From positions 48,161 through 112,160 of the forward strand of contig NZ_MUNM01000043.1 in assembly GCF_002286815.1 (NCBI RefSeq): a DNA stretch of 64,000 nt, read 5' to 3'. Every line of letters starts with the position of its first letter. Position 1 is the first letter of the stretch. This document shows, piece after piece, positions 29,016 through 38,283 of the stretch. The translations under genes and the position numbers were made by a program. Source of the stretch: Pseudomonas sp. PICF141 (lineage in GTDB: Bacteria; Pseudomonadota; Gammaproteobacteria; Pseudomonadales; Pseudomonadaceae). A model generated the notes under the pieces. It was not told where the DNA came from. It was given only the letters and a program-made list of their open reading frames with translations, and searched no databases.

Positions 29016-29187
29016 GAAGCAGATCCCTATTTCCACCATCGAACTCAAACTGATTATGGGCTGGGAGAAAGACGAAGACTCATTACATGACTATCGCCTT
29101 ACCGAACAACAAATCATCGGTATAGAAAAAGCATGCTCACTCGATCTGCCTAAAAATCTCGAATTATTTCTGACATCACACGACTAA
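28963..29187 (+). CDS. Small immunity-like protein (DUF7683-like)
   Basis: 74 residues, cytosolic, acidic. It has a strong ribosome site AAGGAAGG eight bases before the ATG. The segment FEKQIPISTIELKLIMGW and the DSLHDYRLTEQQ stretch resemble the DUF7683 family, small proteins often found beside toxins. Base composition is visibly richer in A/T than the neighbours, typical for immunity genes acquired by transfer. It follows the bacteriocin-like fragment, the position an immunity gene would occupy. The family call rests on pattern memory only. Confidence 0.55.
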   Translation: MKHLIMGVPKGEDFPSFEKQIPISTIELKLIMGWEKDEDSLHDYRLTEQQIIGIEKACSLDLPKNLELFLTSHD

Positions 29188-29258
29188 CGAGTTATCGAAA
29201 CGACTTGCATGCGACGTCTGCCAGTACCCACGCCATCCATAAACAATCCCAATAACAA

Positions 29259-29293
29259 AAACCCCGACCAGTCACCTGATCGGGGTTTCTTTT
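29259..29293. terminator. Bidirectional terminator
   Basis: AAACCCCGA / TCGGGGTTT stem, T-rich on the plus strand (TTTCTTTT) and preceded by AACAAAAA, so it can end the immunity-like gene and the convergent slyB-like gene. Confidence 0.85.
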
Positions 29294-29308
29294 ACCCTAC
29301 ATTCCCGC

Positions 29309-29773
29309 TTAGTGCGTAACGCGGCTGGTGCCATCAACCGTGGCAATCCGCACCCGCTCGCCCACGCGGAACACTTCATTTGGCTGAACTTCCTGCACGT
29401 AGGCGCGCATGCTGCCATCGTCTTCGCGCACGGTGATTTCAACACCTTGCGTACGGGTCAGGCCTTCTTCGGCAGCCGAGCCTATCAGGCCGCCGGCGAC
29501 AGCGCCGATGACCGCTGCGACGATGCTGCCGCGACCGCCGCCGATGGAGCTACCGCCGACACCACCCACGGCGGCGCCCGCGACGCTGCCGATCGGGGTT
29601 TTGGTGCCTTCGATTTTCACCGGACGCAGCGCTTCGATGGTGCCCATGCGAATCGTCTGCACACGACGCGCTTCGTCACGGGAGTAGGAGTCACCGGTCA
29701 GGCTCGATTGGCAGCCAGTGAGCAACATCGCCATCGTGGAAAAAGAAGCAACCAGTAGAACAGACTTACGCAT
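29309..29773 (-). CDS. Glycine-zipper outer-membrane lipoprotein, SlyB/Pcp type
   Basis: 154 residues from ATG 29773, with GGAG ten bases upstream. The lipoprotein signal ends at MLLTGCQSS (lipidation at Cys21). The glycine zipper IGSVAGAAVGGVGGSSIGGG and the second stretch AAVIGAVAGGLIGSAAEEG form the 2TM-like domain of SlyB relatives, followed by a small beta domain (VEITVREDDGS, VGERVRIATVDGTSRVTH). The family supports outer-membrane integrity. Longer upstream starts exist but would place charged residues before the signal. Confidence 0.85.
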   Translation of the reverse strand: MRKSVLLVASFSTMAMLLTGCQSSLTGDSYSRDEARRVQTIRMGTIEALRPVKIEGTKTPIGSVAGAAVGGVGGSSIGGGRGSIVAAVIGAVAGGLIGSAAEEGLTRTQGVEITVREDDGSMRAYVQEVQPNEVFRVGERVRIATVDGTSRVTH

Positions 29774-29942
29774 AGCATCAAACTCCATAGGACAGGTATC
29801 CATTAAACTCCGCAGCTTGACGCCTGTCACGGCATTGCCCGGATAAAATTGGTTTCATTCAGGCCCGATACAGGCGCTTTATCGAACTCGGCATACAGTA
29901 GCGCCAAAATACGAAATCTGCGCCATCGACCCAAGGATTTTC

Positions 29943-30179
29943 ATGGATTACTTCATCATTGTTGTCACGACCGTCGCCGGCTTGTACTTCCATTGGTGGC
30001 TGTACGTGCGGATCAAACGCTGGATGGACCGCGATCTGGCGTTGTCACTGGCGGGGCAAGACGAACAGAAAAGAGCCTTCATGCTCCAACAACTGGCGAA
30101 CGCTCAAGCGCAGAAGATCAAGCGGCGGGACCTGCCCCAGTGGCTGGCGGCCGCTGCGGCAGGGTATTCCAATCGGTAG
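29943..30179 (+). CDS. Small membrane-anchored protein, function unknown
   Basis: 78 residues. One N-terminal membrane helix (YFIIVVTTVAGLYFHWWLYV) is followed by a basic helix KRWMDRDLALSLAGQDEQKRAFMLQQLANAQAQ, so the soluble part should face the cytoplasm. I recognise it as a small protein commonly seen next to pdxH in Pseudomonas but know no function. Confidence 0.65.
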   Translation: MDYFIIVVTTVAGLYFHWWLYVRIKRWMDRDLALSLAGQDEQKRAFMLQQLANAQAQKIKRRDLPQWLAAAAAGYSNR

Positions 30180-30189
30180 GCTATTTACG

Positions 30190-30837
30190 TTACGGCGCCA
30201 GACGCTCACGAACCCAGTCGGTGCCTTGCAAGCGATAGTTGAGGCGATCGTGCAGACGGCTCGGACGGCCCTGCCAGAATTCGATGCGCTCGGGTAGCAA
30301 ACGATAACCGCCCCAGTGTTCGGGGCAGTGAGGCTGAGTATCGCTGAAACGTTGCTCGGTGTTCTTGAGCAGCGCTTCCAGTTCACCGCGATCGGCGATC
30401 ACCCGGCTCTGTGGCGAGGCCCAGGCACCGAGACGGCTGCCCAGAGGACGAACCTGATAATAAGCGTCGGACTCTTCAGGCGTGACCTTCACCACCCGCC
30501 CTTCGATACGCACCTGGCGCTCCAGGGCCGGCCAGAAGAACGTCATGGCCGCAAATGGATTGGCCGCCAGTTGCTGACCCTTGTCGCTTTCATAATTGGT
30601 GAAAAAGGTGAAGCCCTGCTCGTCCAGGCCCTTGAGCAGCAGGATGCGGCAATGCGGCCGCCCCTGCTGATCGACGGTGGCCAGCGTCATCGCATTCGCC
30701 TCCACCGGCACTTGTTCGGTGTTCACCGCGTCGGCAAACCATTGATGAAACAGTTCGAACGGCTCGGCCGGGGCTTGTGCCTCGGTCAGGCCATCTCGGG
30801 TGTAGTCGCGACGCATATCTGCCAAGGGCCGGGTCAT
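30190..30837 (-). CDS. pdxH: Pyridoxamine 5'-phosphate oxidase
   Basis: 215 residues, the usual length. It oxidises pyridoxine/pyridoxamine 5'-phosphate to PLP with FMN and O2. Family motifs are [38 protein letters not shown] and [11 protein letters not shown], and the C-terminal signature [12 protein letters not shown](LNY). AAGGA lies seven bases before the ATG. The gene follows the OmpA-like lipoprotein gene on the same strand's upstream side with a 24-base gap, so they could be cotranscribed. Confidence 0.95.
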   Translation of the reverse strand: MTRPLADMRRDYTRDGLTEAQAPAEPFELFHQWFADAVNTEQVPVEANAMTLATVDQQGRPHCRILLLKGLDEQGFTFFTNYESDKGQQLAANPFAAMTFFWPALERQVRIEGRVVKVTPEESDAYYQVRPLGSRLGAWASPQSRVIADRGELEALLKNTEQRFSDTQPHCPEHWGGYRLLPERIEFWQGRPSRLHDRLNYRLQGTDWVRERLAP

Positions 30838-30861
30838 GGCGCATTCCTTTTGGTTAACGAA

Positions 30862-31959
30862 TCACTTCTTTGTGTCATCGGCGACAGCGACTTTCTTGGT
30901 GTCGACCGCCGCTTTGGCTGGCGCAGTCTTTTTCACCACGGCTTTTTTGGCTGGCGCCTTGGCAGCCGGCTTCTTGGCCGGGGCCTTTTTCGTCGCCGGC
31001 ACAGCCGCTTTCTTCGCAGCAGGCGCCGGGGTCACAGGCTTGGCCACTGGCTTGATGTCTTGCGCAGCGATCATGGTTTTCACCGGTGCCGGAGCCGGCA
31101 TGTTGTACTTGCTCAGCAACGCGACCATGGTGTTTGCTGGCGTCACCAACAGCTCGACGCGACGGTTCAGGGCACGCCCTTCAGAACTGTCATTGGCGGC
31201 ACGTGGAGCCTCGCCACCCATGCCACGCAACATCAGGCGATCACGCTGTAGGCCGCTCAGACGGAAGATCGCCGCCACCGCTTGGGCGCGCTCCTGGCTC
31301 AGCTTCACGTTGGCCGGTGCAGCGCCTGTCGTATCACTGTGACCGAGTACCAGCACGGCAGTCTTTGGATCGACTTCGAGGATTTTCGCGACACGGGTGA
31401 ACGGGCCGAGGGTTACCGGCAGCAGCATGGATGGACGATCAGGGTTGAACGAGCCTTCTACCGGCGCCGTAACGACCAGCACGTTTTCGCGGCGCTCGAG
31501 TTTCAGGTTGCTGTCCTTGATCGCCTCGCGCAGGCGCGGTTCGTAATCGTCGAGCCAGGCCTGGGTGACTTTCGGGTCGGGCATCGGCACGGCCTTGGCG
31601 GTGCTTTGCTCCTTGCCGCCAAACGGCCACCACCAGTTGCCACCGGCATCGGCTTCAGCCTTGGCCACAGCGACCGGCTTGGTTTCAGGTTTAACGTCCG
31701 GTTTCACGTCCGGTTTGGCCACTTTGTCGGCAGCGTCATCGGAACCGAATGGCCAATACCAAGGGGATGCACTGTCAGCTTTGGCGACGGGTGCTGTTGC
31801 AGCAGGTTTCAACGGAGCCGGGGCCGGTTCTTTGGTCGCAACCTTGTCGGAAGAGCCAAACGGCCACCAGCTGCCACCGTCTGCATCATTTTGTGGGGTT
31901 TGTGCGCAACCGGTGATAGCGAAGCACAGGGCCAGGGCGAGCGTTTTATTGGATGACAT
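30862..31959 (-). CDS. OmpA-family lipoprotein with WWPFG repeats and basic tail
   Basis: 365 residues. The lipoprotein signal ends at AITGCAQ (Cys18). The next 100 residues are low in complexity and carry three tryptophan motifs: WWPFG at 31-35, WYWPFG at 67-72 and WWWPFG at 109-114. An OmpA C-terminal peptidoglycan-binding domain follows (VLVLGHSDTTG, LSQERAQAV, NRRVELLV). The last 50 residues are a Lys/Ala/Pro repeat (KKAPAKKPAAKAPAKK) like a histone H1-type tail. It should link outer membrane and cell wall; the roles of the Trp motifs and the tail are unknown. Confidence 0.82.
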   Translation of the reverse strand: MSSNKTLALALCFAITGCAQTPQNDADGGSWWPFGSSDKVATKEPAPAPLKPAATAPVAKADSASPWYWPFGSDDAADKVAKPDVKPDVKPETKPVAVAKAEADAGGNWWWPFGGKEQSTAKAVPMPDPKVTQAWLDDYEPRLREAIKDSNLKLERRENVLVVTAPVEGSFNPDRPSMLLPVTLGPFTRVAKILEVDPKTAVLVLGHSDTTGAAPANVKLSQERAQAVAAIFRLSGLQRDRLMLRGMGGEAPRAANDSSEGRALNRRVELLVTPANTMVALLSKYNMPAPAPVKTMIAAQDIKPVAKPVTPAPAAKKAAVPATKKAPAKKPAAKAPAKKAVVKKTAPAKAAVDTKKVAVADDTKK

Positions 31960-32071
31960 CGGATATCCACAAAATGAAGTAATGAAAAATCAAACCGGGT
32001 TAGCCCGGATAAACAGCGCTTTGAAACCACAAAGGCTTTCGGGTTCCGGCCCTGGCCCCCTTAAGCGTGAT

Positions 32072-33217
32072 TTACAGACAAGTGGCCAGTACTCGCACCA
32101 GCTTTTGCGCTCGTGGATCCATCAAGACGTACGGCCCCAGGGTATTTGTCACAAAGCCGAAGGCAACATCATAGTGCGGGTCAGCAAAACCGATGGAACC
32201 GCCGGCGCCCGGGTGACCGAACGCCCGTGGGCCGAGGCCATAGGTGGCGTTGGGTACATCCGGTTGATCGAGCATGCAACCCAGGCCGAAGCGGGTCCGG
32301 GTCAGCAAAGTCTTGTCTTCGCCGACGCTGTGTTCGCGGGTCAGTTCCTCGAGCATTTCGCTTTCCAGCAGGCTACCGTCGAGCAAACCGGCGTAGAACC
32401 CGGCCAGGCTGCGGGCATTGCCATGGCCATTGGCGGCGGGCTGCTGCATGCGCCGCCATTCCGGCTTGTTGGTACTGGTCATTATAGACGGCGGGTTAGT
32501 GAAAGCCCGGGTGCTCATGGCCGTCGGCTCGCGCAGGGTCACTTGCAGCAAGCGCTGGGCCGCGGCATCGCCGAGGTTGCCCTTGCTCCGGGCAATGTGC
32601 GCCACGCGATGGAACTCTTTGTCGGCGAGGCCAACATGAAAATCCAGCCCCAAAGGCTTCGCGACCCGTGCCACGATGGACTCGCCCGGCCCACGACCGT
32701 CAGCGCGACGCAGCAATTCACCGACCAGCCAACCATAGGTGATCGCCGCATAACCGTGACCTTGACCCGGCGTCCACCAAGGCGCTTCGCCAGCCAGGGC
32801 ATCGACCATGGTCTGCCAGTCGTAAAGTGCTTCTGGCGGCAGCAATTCGCGCAGAGCAGGCAGGCCCGCCTGATGGCAGAGCAAGTGGCGCAGTGTCACC
32901 GATTCTTTGCCGGCGGCAGCGAATTCGGGCCAGTAGCGAGCGACTGGAGCATCCAGTTGCAGCTTGCCTTCGGCTACCAGTTGCAGCGCTGTCACGGCGG
33001 TGAAGGTCTTGGTGCAGGAAAACAGGTTGGCAATGGTGTCGCTGTGCCAGGCCTCGGTGCCGTCCTTGTCGGCGGTGCCGCCCCAGAGGTCGAGAACGGT
33101 TTCCCCGCCAATGCGGATGCACAACGCCGCGCCACGCTCCTGAGGATCGTCGAACAGCGCCGCAAAAGCTTCGCGCACCGCTTCGAACTTAAGCTCGTAA
33201 TGACCCTGAATCTGCAC
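32072..33217 (-). CDS. Serine hydrolase, beta-lactamase/esterase EstB family
   Basis: 381 residues from GTG 33217, which has GGGAG eight bases upstream (a TTG two codons earlier is too close to it). The class C-like motif SCTK (Ser-x-x-Lys) lies near residue 70 in NLFSCTKTFTAVTAL, and the Tyr motif in ITYGWLVGEL. No signal peptide is seen, so it is probably a cytosolic esterase or peptidase-like enzyme of the EstB/LACTB group rather than a resistance beta-lactamase. Monocistronic. Confidence 0.85.
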   Translation of the reverse strand: MQIQGHYELKFEAVREAFAALFDDPQERGAALCIRIGGETVLDLWGGTADKDGTEAWHSDTIANLFSCTKTFTAVTALQLVAEGKLQLDAPVARYWPEFAAAGKESVTLRHLLCHQAGLPALRELLPPEALYDWQTMVDALAGEAPWWTPGQGHGYAAITYGWLVGELLRRADGRGPGESIVARVAKPLGLDFHVGLADKEFHRVAHIARSKGNLGDAAAQRLLQVTLREPTAMSTRAFTNPPSIMTSTNKPEWRRMQQPAANGHGNARSLAGFYAGLLDGSLLESEMLEELTREHSVGEDKTLLTRTRFGLGCMLDQPDVPNATYGLGPRAFGHPGAGGSIGFADPHYDVAFGFVTNTLGPYVLMDPRAQKLVRVLATCL

Positions 33218-33331
33218 CCACAACGCTCCCGGATAAACGCTCTATAAAGTGGCCCGCATTGTTCCAGCCCTTGAGGGTTTTGGGAACAGGGCCGGGCCGG
33301 GCGGTCAATTCAAGATCAAGATCAAGATCAA

Positions 33332-33405
33332 AAGATCGCAGCCTTCGGCAGCTCCTACAGTGAGGCTGAGTACACCCCGTAGGAGTTGCCGAAGGCTGCG
33401 ATCTT
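33332..33405. repeat. REPIN-like inverted pair with adjacent ATCAAG triplication
   Basis: AGATCGCAGCCTTCGGCAGC and its near reverse complement surround a 20-base centre. Just before it the hexamer ATCAAG is repeated (33310-33331). Confidence 0.75.
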
Positions 33406-33419
33406 GGCGATTTCAGGAA

Positions 33420-35942
33420 TCAATGCCCATTAGCAGAATGCCCACCCGCATGGCCGGCGCCCTGCTCTGCACCTTTGTCGGCAGCACCCTGCTTGCCGCC
33501 CTCGCCTTCATGGTTCCCGGCGGCTTTTTCCGCCTCGGCCCTGGCCTTTTCGGCCTCTTTGCCAAGTTGATCGACGGTCTGCAGATTGCTTTTGCGCACC
33601 GTGTCGACAAAGCCCTGGAACGGCAGGTCAGTAATACCCACCAGCCCGAAATGCCCGTTCTCGCCATCCAGCAGTCGACCGGTCACCGGTTGATCGAGGT
33701 ACTGGAACCAGTGCACCCCGACAATCGACGGTTCGCTCATCGCCTGTTTGAGGAAATTGGCGTAGGCCGGGCCACGGTCTTCTTCTTTCGCCAGTTGGGT
33801 CACACCACCCCAGAACGGACCGCGATCCGTCGAACCGAAATTGAATTCAGTGATCAGCACCGGTTTGTCCAAGCTGCGCAGTCTGGCGAAGTCGTAACCG
33901 TCCTGGGGTTGCAGGGTGTACATATTGAAGCTCAGCACGTCGCAGTATTGCGCGCAGGACTCGACGGCTTCCGGGGTGCTGACGGCAAAACGGCCACCCA
34001 GTAACAACTGGTTCGGCGCATGCCACTTGAGCGAGTCGGAGACGGTTTTGAAGTAGGTGTCGGCGAACACTTTCTGGAAGTATTTGAAGTCGGCTTCGAT
34101 TTCCGGGTACTCGGCACTCGGTTGCGGCGGAACGAAGCCTGGGTCTTCCATCAATTCCCAAGCCGGCAGATCGATGCCCCAGGCTTTGGAAAGGCCCGCC
34201 TGATTGCGGTACTTGTCACGCAGCTGTTTGAGGAAGGCACGTTTGGCCGGCACATCGGTGGTCATTTTCAAGGTCCCGTAGGCCAGCGCGTAACGGGCCT
34301 TCGGGTCATCGCCGGGACCGGCCCAGGCCAGTTCGTTGTCGGCGAAGTAACCGATCAGCCACGGATCGTCGCGGTGGTCGCGGGCGGCGATGGCCACGGC
34401 GCGCTCGGTGGCCATGGCGAAACGCGGATCGAACGGATCAGGCATACCACCCCACCAATCGGTGCCGGTACTGATGCTGGCGTAATCGCCGACGATCGAC
34501 AGCGGCAAGGTGTATGGCACCCGGTCAGCATTGCCAAACACCGGGGCGCTCCAGTTACCGAGGGTGTTGAACCCCCAGGCTTGCAGGCGATCGAGGGTGT
34601 GACTGGCCCAACGCTTTTCGTCGAAAACCACTTTGCAAGGTTCGGCGCTCGTTTGCTCGGCCGCGTTTTCGACTGACGCTTCAACGGCGCCGGTCTTGGC
34701 CGCTTCGGCAACCCCGGCCGCGGATTCGGTTGCCACAGGATCGGCTGAGGGTGCGGCGGCCTTATCGGCCGTCGCCTCGACCGCATCGGCCTTGGCCGCT
34801 TCGGCGATACCGGCCTTGGTGTCGCTGCCCGGTGCACAAGGCTCGCCATAGAGGCGCTGCAGGTTGGCGCCATAGAAATCGTACCAGCGCCCGGCGTTGT
34901 AGGCTCGGCCCTGATCGGCGCCATTGCCGCCACGGTTGTCGCCTTCGCCGTAGTGGCTGGCAAGGGGCTCATCGGGTTGGGGCAGCGACTCGAACATCCA
35001 TTCGCGACCGGCGACGTAGGTCTGGTTGACGTTCGGGGTCACCGTGTTGACGCCGAGAGAATAGAACGGATGCCCTTCCGGGGTCACCAGGTACCAGCGA
35101 CCGTCACGTTTTTCGGTGCGGAAAAAGCCGCTGGCCTTGAATGCCAGGCCGTTGGTCCAGCCGCCGAACTTGTCCAGGGACTGCTTCTCGCGCTCGGCCA
35201 GCCAGGTTTTCAGTTGCTGCTGTTCTTTGGCCGCGGCGGATTTCAGTTGCTCGTCGCTGCTGACCTTCTCTGGCCATTTGGCCCGGGTCGATTGGCCGTA
35301 AGCGTCCACCAGGCCGCCATAAGCGGCCTTGGTGACAGCCTCGCCGTCCTGCACACCGAAGCGCTCAAGCAGGATGCTTTGGGCGACTTTGGGCTGATCC
35401 ATCGACAAGGTCACTGACACCACTTGGCTGCGGTCCAGCTCACCGGCGCTGCTGGCCAGCAATACACGCTGGCCTTCGTAGTTGATCGGCATCGGCGGGC
35501 CGGCCTTCATGCCCTGGCTCAAAGGCGAACTCGGTTGCAGTGGCACCAACAGGGTTTGCGCCGGGCCGGCGGGCAGATCGACGCGGCTGACCAGGGTTTT
35601 GCCGTCGTTACTCTGGATGGTTAAGTTCAGGGTCACGGCCCAGTTCATCGCGCTCTGGATCCGCAGGCTCATGACGCCCGACTGCGACCAGTCCCAGGCA
35701 CCGGTCTGCGGCGTCAGGCGCAAGGTCGGTCGCGCAGCCGGGTTGAAGGTCACGCGGCGCAGCACTTCGCCTTCGGCTGTTTGTTCGGCGTTGGCCTGCG
35801 GCAGGCTGGCGTCCTGGGTCGCCACCTGAACCACGTCGGCGGGACGCACAAAATTGAACAGCGTCTGCTGACCGGCAGGAGCCGCCAGCAAAGGGGCTGC
35901 GAACATCAGGGCAAAAACAGCGGGCAACGAACGGCGAATCAT
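33420..35942 (-). CDS. Exported glycoside-hydrolase-like protein (beta-agarase-type annotation)
   Basis: 840 residues from ATG 35942; the upstream TTG is unlikely. A Sec signal ends at PLLAAPAG. Residues 30-220 form a beta-rich carbohydrate-binding-like domain. The catalytic TIM-barrel part starts near GRWYLVTPEGHPFYSLGVNTV and includes LIGYFADNELAW, YCDVLSFNMYTL and LITEFNFGSTD, where the Glu residues fit acid/base and nucleophile of clan A hydrolases. An Ala/Glu-rich low-complexity insert splits the barrel at about 376-434, and the C-terminus is Gly/Glu/His-rich. Homologues are labelled beta-agarase, but the substrate here is unknown and may be an exopolysaccharide. Confidence 0.7.
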   Translation of the reverse strand: MIRRSLPAVFALMFAAPLLAAPAGQQTLFNFVRPADVVQVATQDASLPQANAEQTAEGEVLRRVTFNPAARPTLRLTPQTGAWDWSQSGVMSLRIQSAMNWAVTLNLTIQSNDGKTLVSRVDLPAGPAQTLLVPLQPSSPLSQGMKAGPPMPINYEGQRVLLASSAGELDRSQVVSVTLSMDQPKVAQSILLERFGVQDGEAVTKAAYGGLVDAYGQSTRAKWPEKVSSDEQLKSAAAKEQQQLKTWLAEREKQSLDKFGGWTNGLAFKASGFFRTEKRDGRWYLVTPEGHPFYSLGVNTVTPNVNQTYVAGREWMFESLPQPDEPLASHYGEGDNRGGNGADQGRAYNAGRWYDFYGANLQRLYGEPCAPGSDTKAGIAEAAKADAVEATADKAAAPSADPVATESAAGVAEAAKTGAVEASVENAAEQTSAEPCKVVFDEKRWASHTLDRLQAWGFNTLGNWSAPVFGNADRVPYTLPLSIVGDYASISTGTDWWGGMPDPFDPRFAMATERAVAIAARDHRDDPWLIGYFADNELAWAGPGDDPKARYALAYGTLKMTTDVPAKRAFLKQLRDKYRNQAGLSKAWGIDLPAWELMEDPGFVPPQPSAEYPEIEADFKYFQKVFADTYFKTVSDSLKWHAPNQLLLGGRFAVSTPEAVESCAQYCDVLSFNMYTLQPQDGYDFARLRSLDKPVLITEFNFGSTDRGPFWGGVTQLAKEEDRGPAYANFLKQAMSEPSIVGVHWFQYLDQPVTGRLLDGENGHFGLVGITDLPFQGFVDTVRKSNLQTVDQLGKEAEKARAEAEKAAGNHEGEGGKQGAADKGAEQGAGHAGGHSANGH

Positions 35943-36038
35943 AGGAACGTGTTTCTCCCTAACGACCTTCAATAGGCCAGTGGAAAAGCATTGGCAGTGA
36001 GGTAGACAACGCGGTGGGCCAATTTGCCCACCGGCGTT

Positions 36039-38183
36039 TCAGGAAATTTCACGACGAAATGGCGGCAACGCATTGAGGATCGCTTTGCCGTAGCGCTGCG
36101 TGACCAGACGACGGTCGAGCAAAGTGATGGTGCCGCGGTCTTCTTCGGTCCGCAGCAAGCGACCGCAGGCCTGGACCAGTTTCAGCGAGGCATCTGGCAC
36201 GGAGATTTCCATGAACGGATTGCCGCCACGGGCCTCGATCCATTCCGCCAGCGCCGCTTCGACCGGATCGTCGGGCACCGAGAACGGAATCTTGGCGATC
36301 ACCACGTGCTCGCAGTACGCACCGGGCAAATCCACGCCTTCGGCGAAACTCGCCAGGCCGAACAGCACGCTGGAATCCCCGCCATCAACCCGCGCCTTGT
36401 GCTTGTTCAGGGTTTCCTGCTTCGACAGGTTGCCTTGAATGAACACTTGCTTGCGCCAGTCGCGGTCCAGACCGTCGAACACGTCCTGCATCTGTTTACG
36501 TGAGGAGAACAGCACCAGGGTGCCACGGGAACCTTCTACTAGTTGCGGCAGGTCGCGGATGATCGCTGCGGTGTGAGCCGGCGCATCACGCGGGTCGGCT
36601 TTGAGGTCTGGCACCCGCAGCACGCCGGCGTCGGCGTGATGAAACGGGCTCGGGACCACGGCGGTCACAGCCGTTTTGGGCAGACCGGCACGCATGCGGA
36701 AGCGGTCGAAGGTGCCAAGAGCGGTCAGGGTCGCCGAGGTCACCAGCGCCCCGTAAGCCACGTTCCACAGGTTGCGCCGGAGCATGTCCGCCGCGAGGAT
36801 CGGGCTGGCATTGACCTCGATGTCGAACAGCGAACCGCTTTCGGCCAGGGTCAGCCAACGGGCCATGGGCGGGTTGTCTTCCGGGTCTTCGACGGTGAAG
36901 GCGGTCCACAACTCCCAGTTGCCCGAAGAACGCGACAACAGGCTGCCAAACAGCGGATACCACTCTTCGGCCTGGTTACTGGCGATGCCGATATTGACCT
37001 CGCCGTCCATGCCTTCCTTGAGCAGTTCGGTGAGCCGGGTAAACAAATCGGTCAGGCGGGCAAAGCCCTTCTTCAATTCAATGCCCATTTCGCGCATGTG
37101 TTCGGGAATCACCCCGCCGAGGAAACGGTGACGTGGCCGCTCGCGGCCTTCGACGTCTTCGCCGGGTTTGAACTCGGCGACTTGCTCGCAGGCGCTGAAC
37201 ATGAACTGCTGCTGGGTCTTGATCTCCCGGGCCAGCTCCGGCACCTGCTCGATCAACTTGCCCAGATCCCCCGGCAACGGGTGCTGGGCGAGTAATTTGG
37301 TGAGGTTCTTGGCAGTGGTTTCCAGCCAGTCGGCAGTGGAGCGCAGGCGCGTGTAATGCGCGAAGTGACCGATGGCCTTGTCCGGCAGGTGATGGCCTTC
37401 GTCGAACACGTAGATGGTGTCACGCGGGTCCGGTAGAACCGCACCACCGCCCAGGGCCAGGTCGGCCAGGACCATGTCGTGGTTGGTGACGATCACGTCG
37501 ACCTTGCCCATGCCTTCGCGGGCCTTGTAGAAAGCGCACTGGCCGAAATTCGGGCAATGACGGTTGGTGCACTGGCTGTGATCGGTAGTCAGACGCGCCC
37601 AATCGGCGTCTTCCAGCGCGGTGGACCAACTGTCGCGATCGCCGTCCCACTTATTGCCGGCGAGCTTCTCGATCATGCTGGTGAACAGCTTCTGGCTGGC
37701 CTCATCGACTTCGATCTTGAAGCCTTCTTCTTCGAACAATTGCGCGGTAGCAGTCTGCGCGTGACCTTCCTGGAGCAACATATCCAGCTTGGACAGGCAC
37801 ATGTAGCGCCCGCGGCCCTTGGCCAGGGCGAAGCTGAAATTCAGCCCGCTGTTGCGCATCAGGTCGGGCAAATCCTTGTAGACGATCTGCTCTTGCAGGG
37901 CCACGGTGGCCGTGGCGATCACCAGACGCTTGCCGGCGGCCTTCGCGGCAGGGATGGCCGCCAGGCTGTAGGCCACGGTTTTGCCGGTGCCGGTGCCGGC
38001 TTCCACCGCGACAATCGCGGGGTCGCCACTGCGCCGGCCTTCGTCGTCGGTGTCGATGTCACCGAGGACTTTGGCAATTTCGGCGATCATCAGGCGTTGG
38101 CCGTAGCGCGGCTTGAGGCTCTTGGCTTCGAGAAAACGCGAATAGGCGCCCTGGATCGTGGTTTTGAGTTCGGTGCTGATCAT
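36039..38183 (-). CDS. dinG: ATP-dependent DNA helicase DinG
   Basis: 714 residues, an XPD-like superfamily 2 helicase with an iron-sulfur cluster. Walker A is VEAGTGTGKT near residue 62. The Cys ligands lie in RGRYMCLSK and CTNRHCPNFGQCAFYK. Walker B is VFDEGHHL. The C-terminal motif VI is in LVQACGRLLRTEEDRG. It unwinds 5'-3', resolving R-loops and G-quadruplexes. No LexA box is evident directly upstream. It is divergent from the CopD-like gene. Confidence 0.93.
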   Translation of the reverse strand: MISTELKTTIQGAYSRFLEAKSLKPRYGQRLMIAEIAKVLGDIDTDDEGRRSGDPAIVAVEAGTGTGKTVAYSLAAIPAAKAAGKRLVIATATVALQEQIVYKDLPDLMRNSGLNFSFALAKGRGRYMCLSKLDMLLQEGHAQTATAQLFEEEGFKIEVDEASQKLFTSMIEKLAGNKWDGDRDSWSTALEDADWARLTTDHSQCTNRHCPNFGQCAFYKAREGMGKVDVIVTNHDMVLADLALGGGAVLPDPRDTIYVFDEGHHLPDKAIGHFAHYTRLRSTADWLETTAKNLTKLLAQHPLPGDLGKLIEQVPELAREIKTQQQFMFSACEQVAEFKPGEDVEGRERPRHRFLGGVIPEHMREMGIELKKGFARLTDLFTRLTELLKEGMDGEVNIGIASNQAEEWYPLFGSLLSRSSGNWELWTAFTVEDPEDNPPMARWLTLAESGSLFDIEVNASPILAADMLRRNLWNVAYGALVTSATLTALGTFDRFRMRAGLPKTAVTAVVPSPFHHADAGVLRVPDLKADPRDAPAHTAAIIRDLPQLVEGSRGTLVLFSSRKQMQDVFDGLDRDWRKQVFIQGNLSKQETLNKHKARVDGGDSSVLFGLASFAEGVDLPGAYCEHVVIAKIPFSVPDDPVEAALAEWIEARGGNPFMEISVPDASLKLVQACGRLLRTEEDRGTITLLDRRLVTQRYGKAILNALPPFRREIS

Positions 38184-38283
38184 TGGTTGTCGGGGCGCAA
38201 AAAATGCTGGATAAATTTTCAGTGGTTCGGATCGGCCGCTATCATACCCCGCTAATCAATCCCGCGCAGAACGGAGTACCTCA

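Noticed and set aside
33310..33331. ATCAAG tandem repeats as a phase-variable tract
   Set aside because: It lies in intergenic sequence behind two genes that end or start elsewhere, joined to a REP pair; three copies are too few to argue for slippage control.
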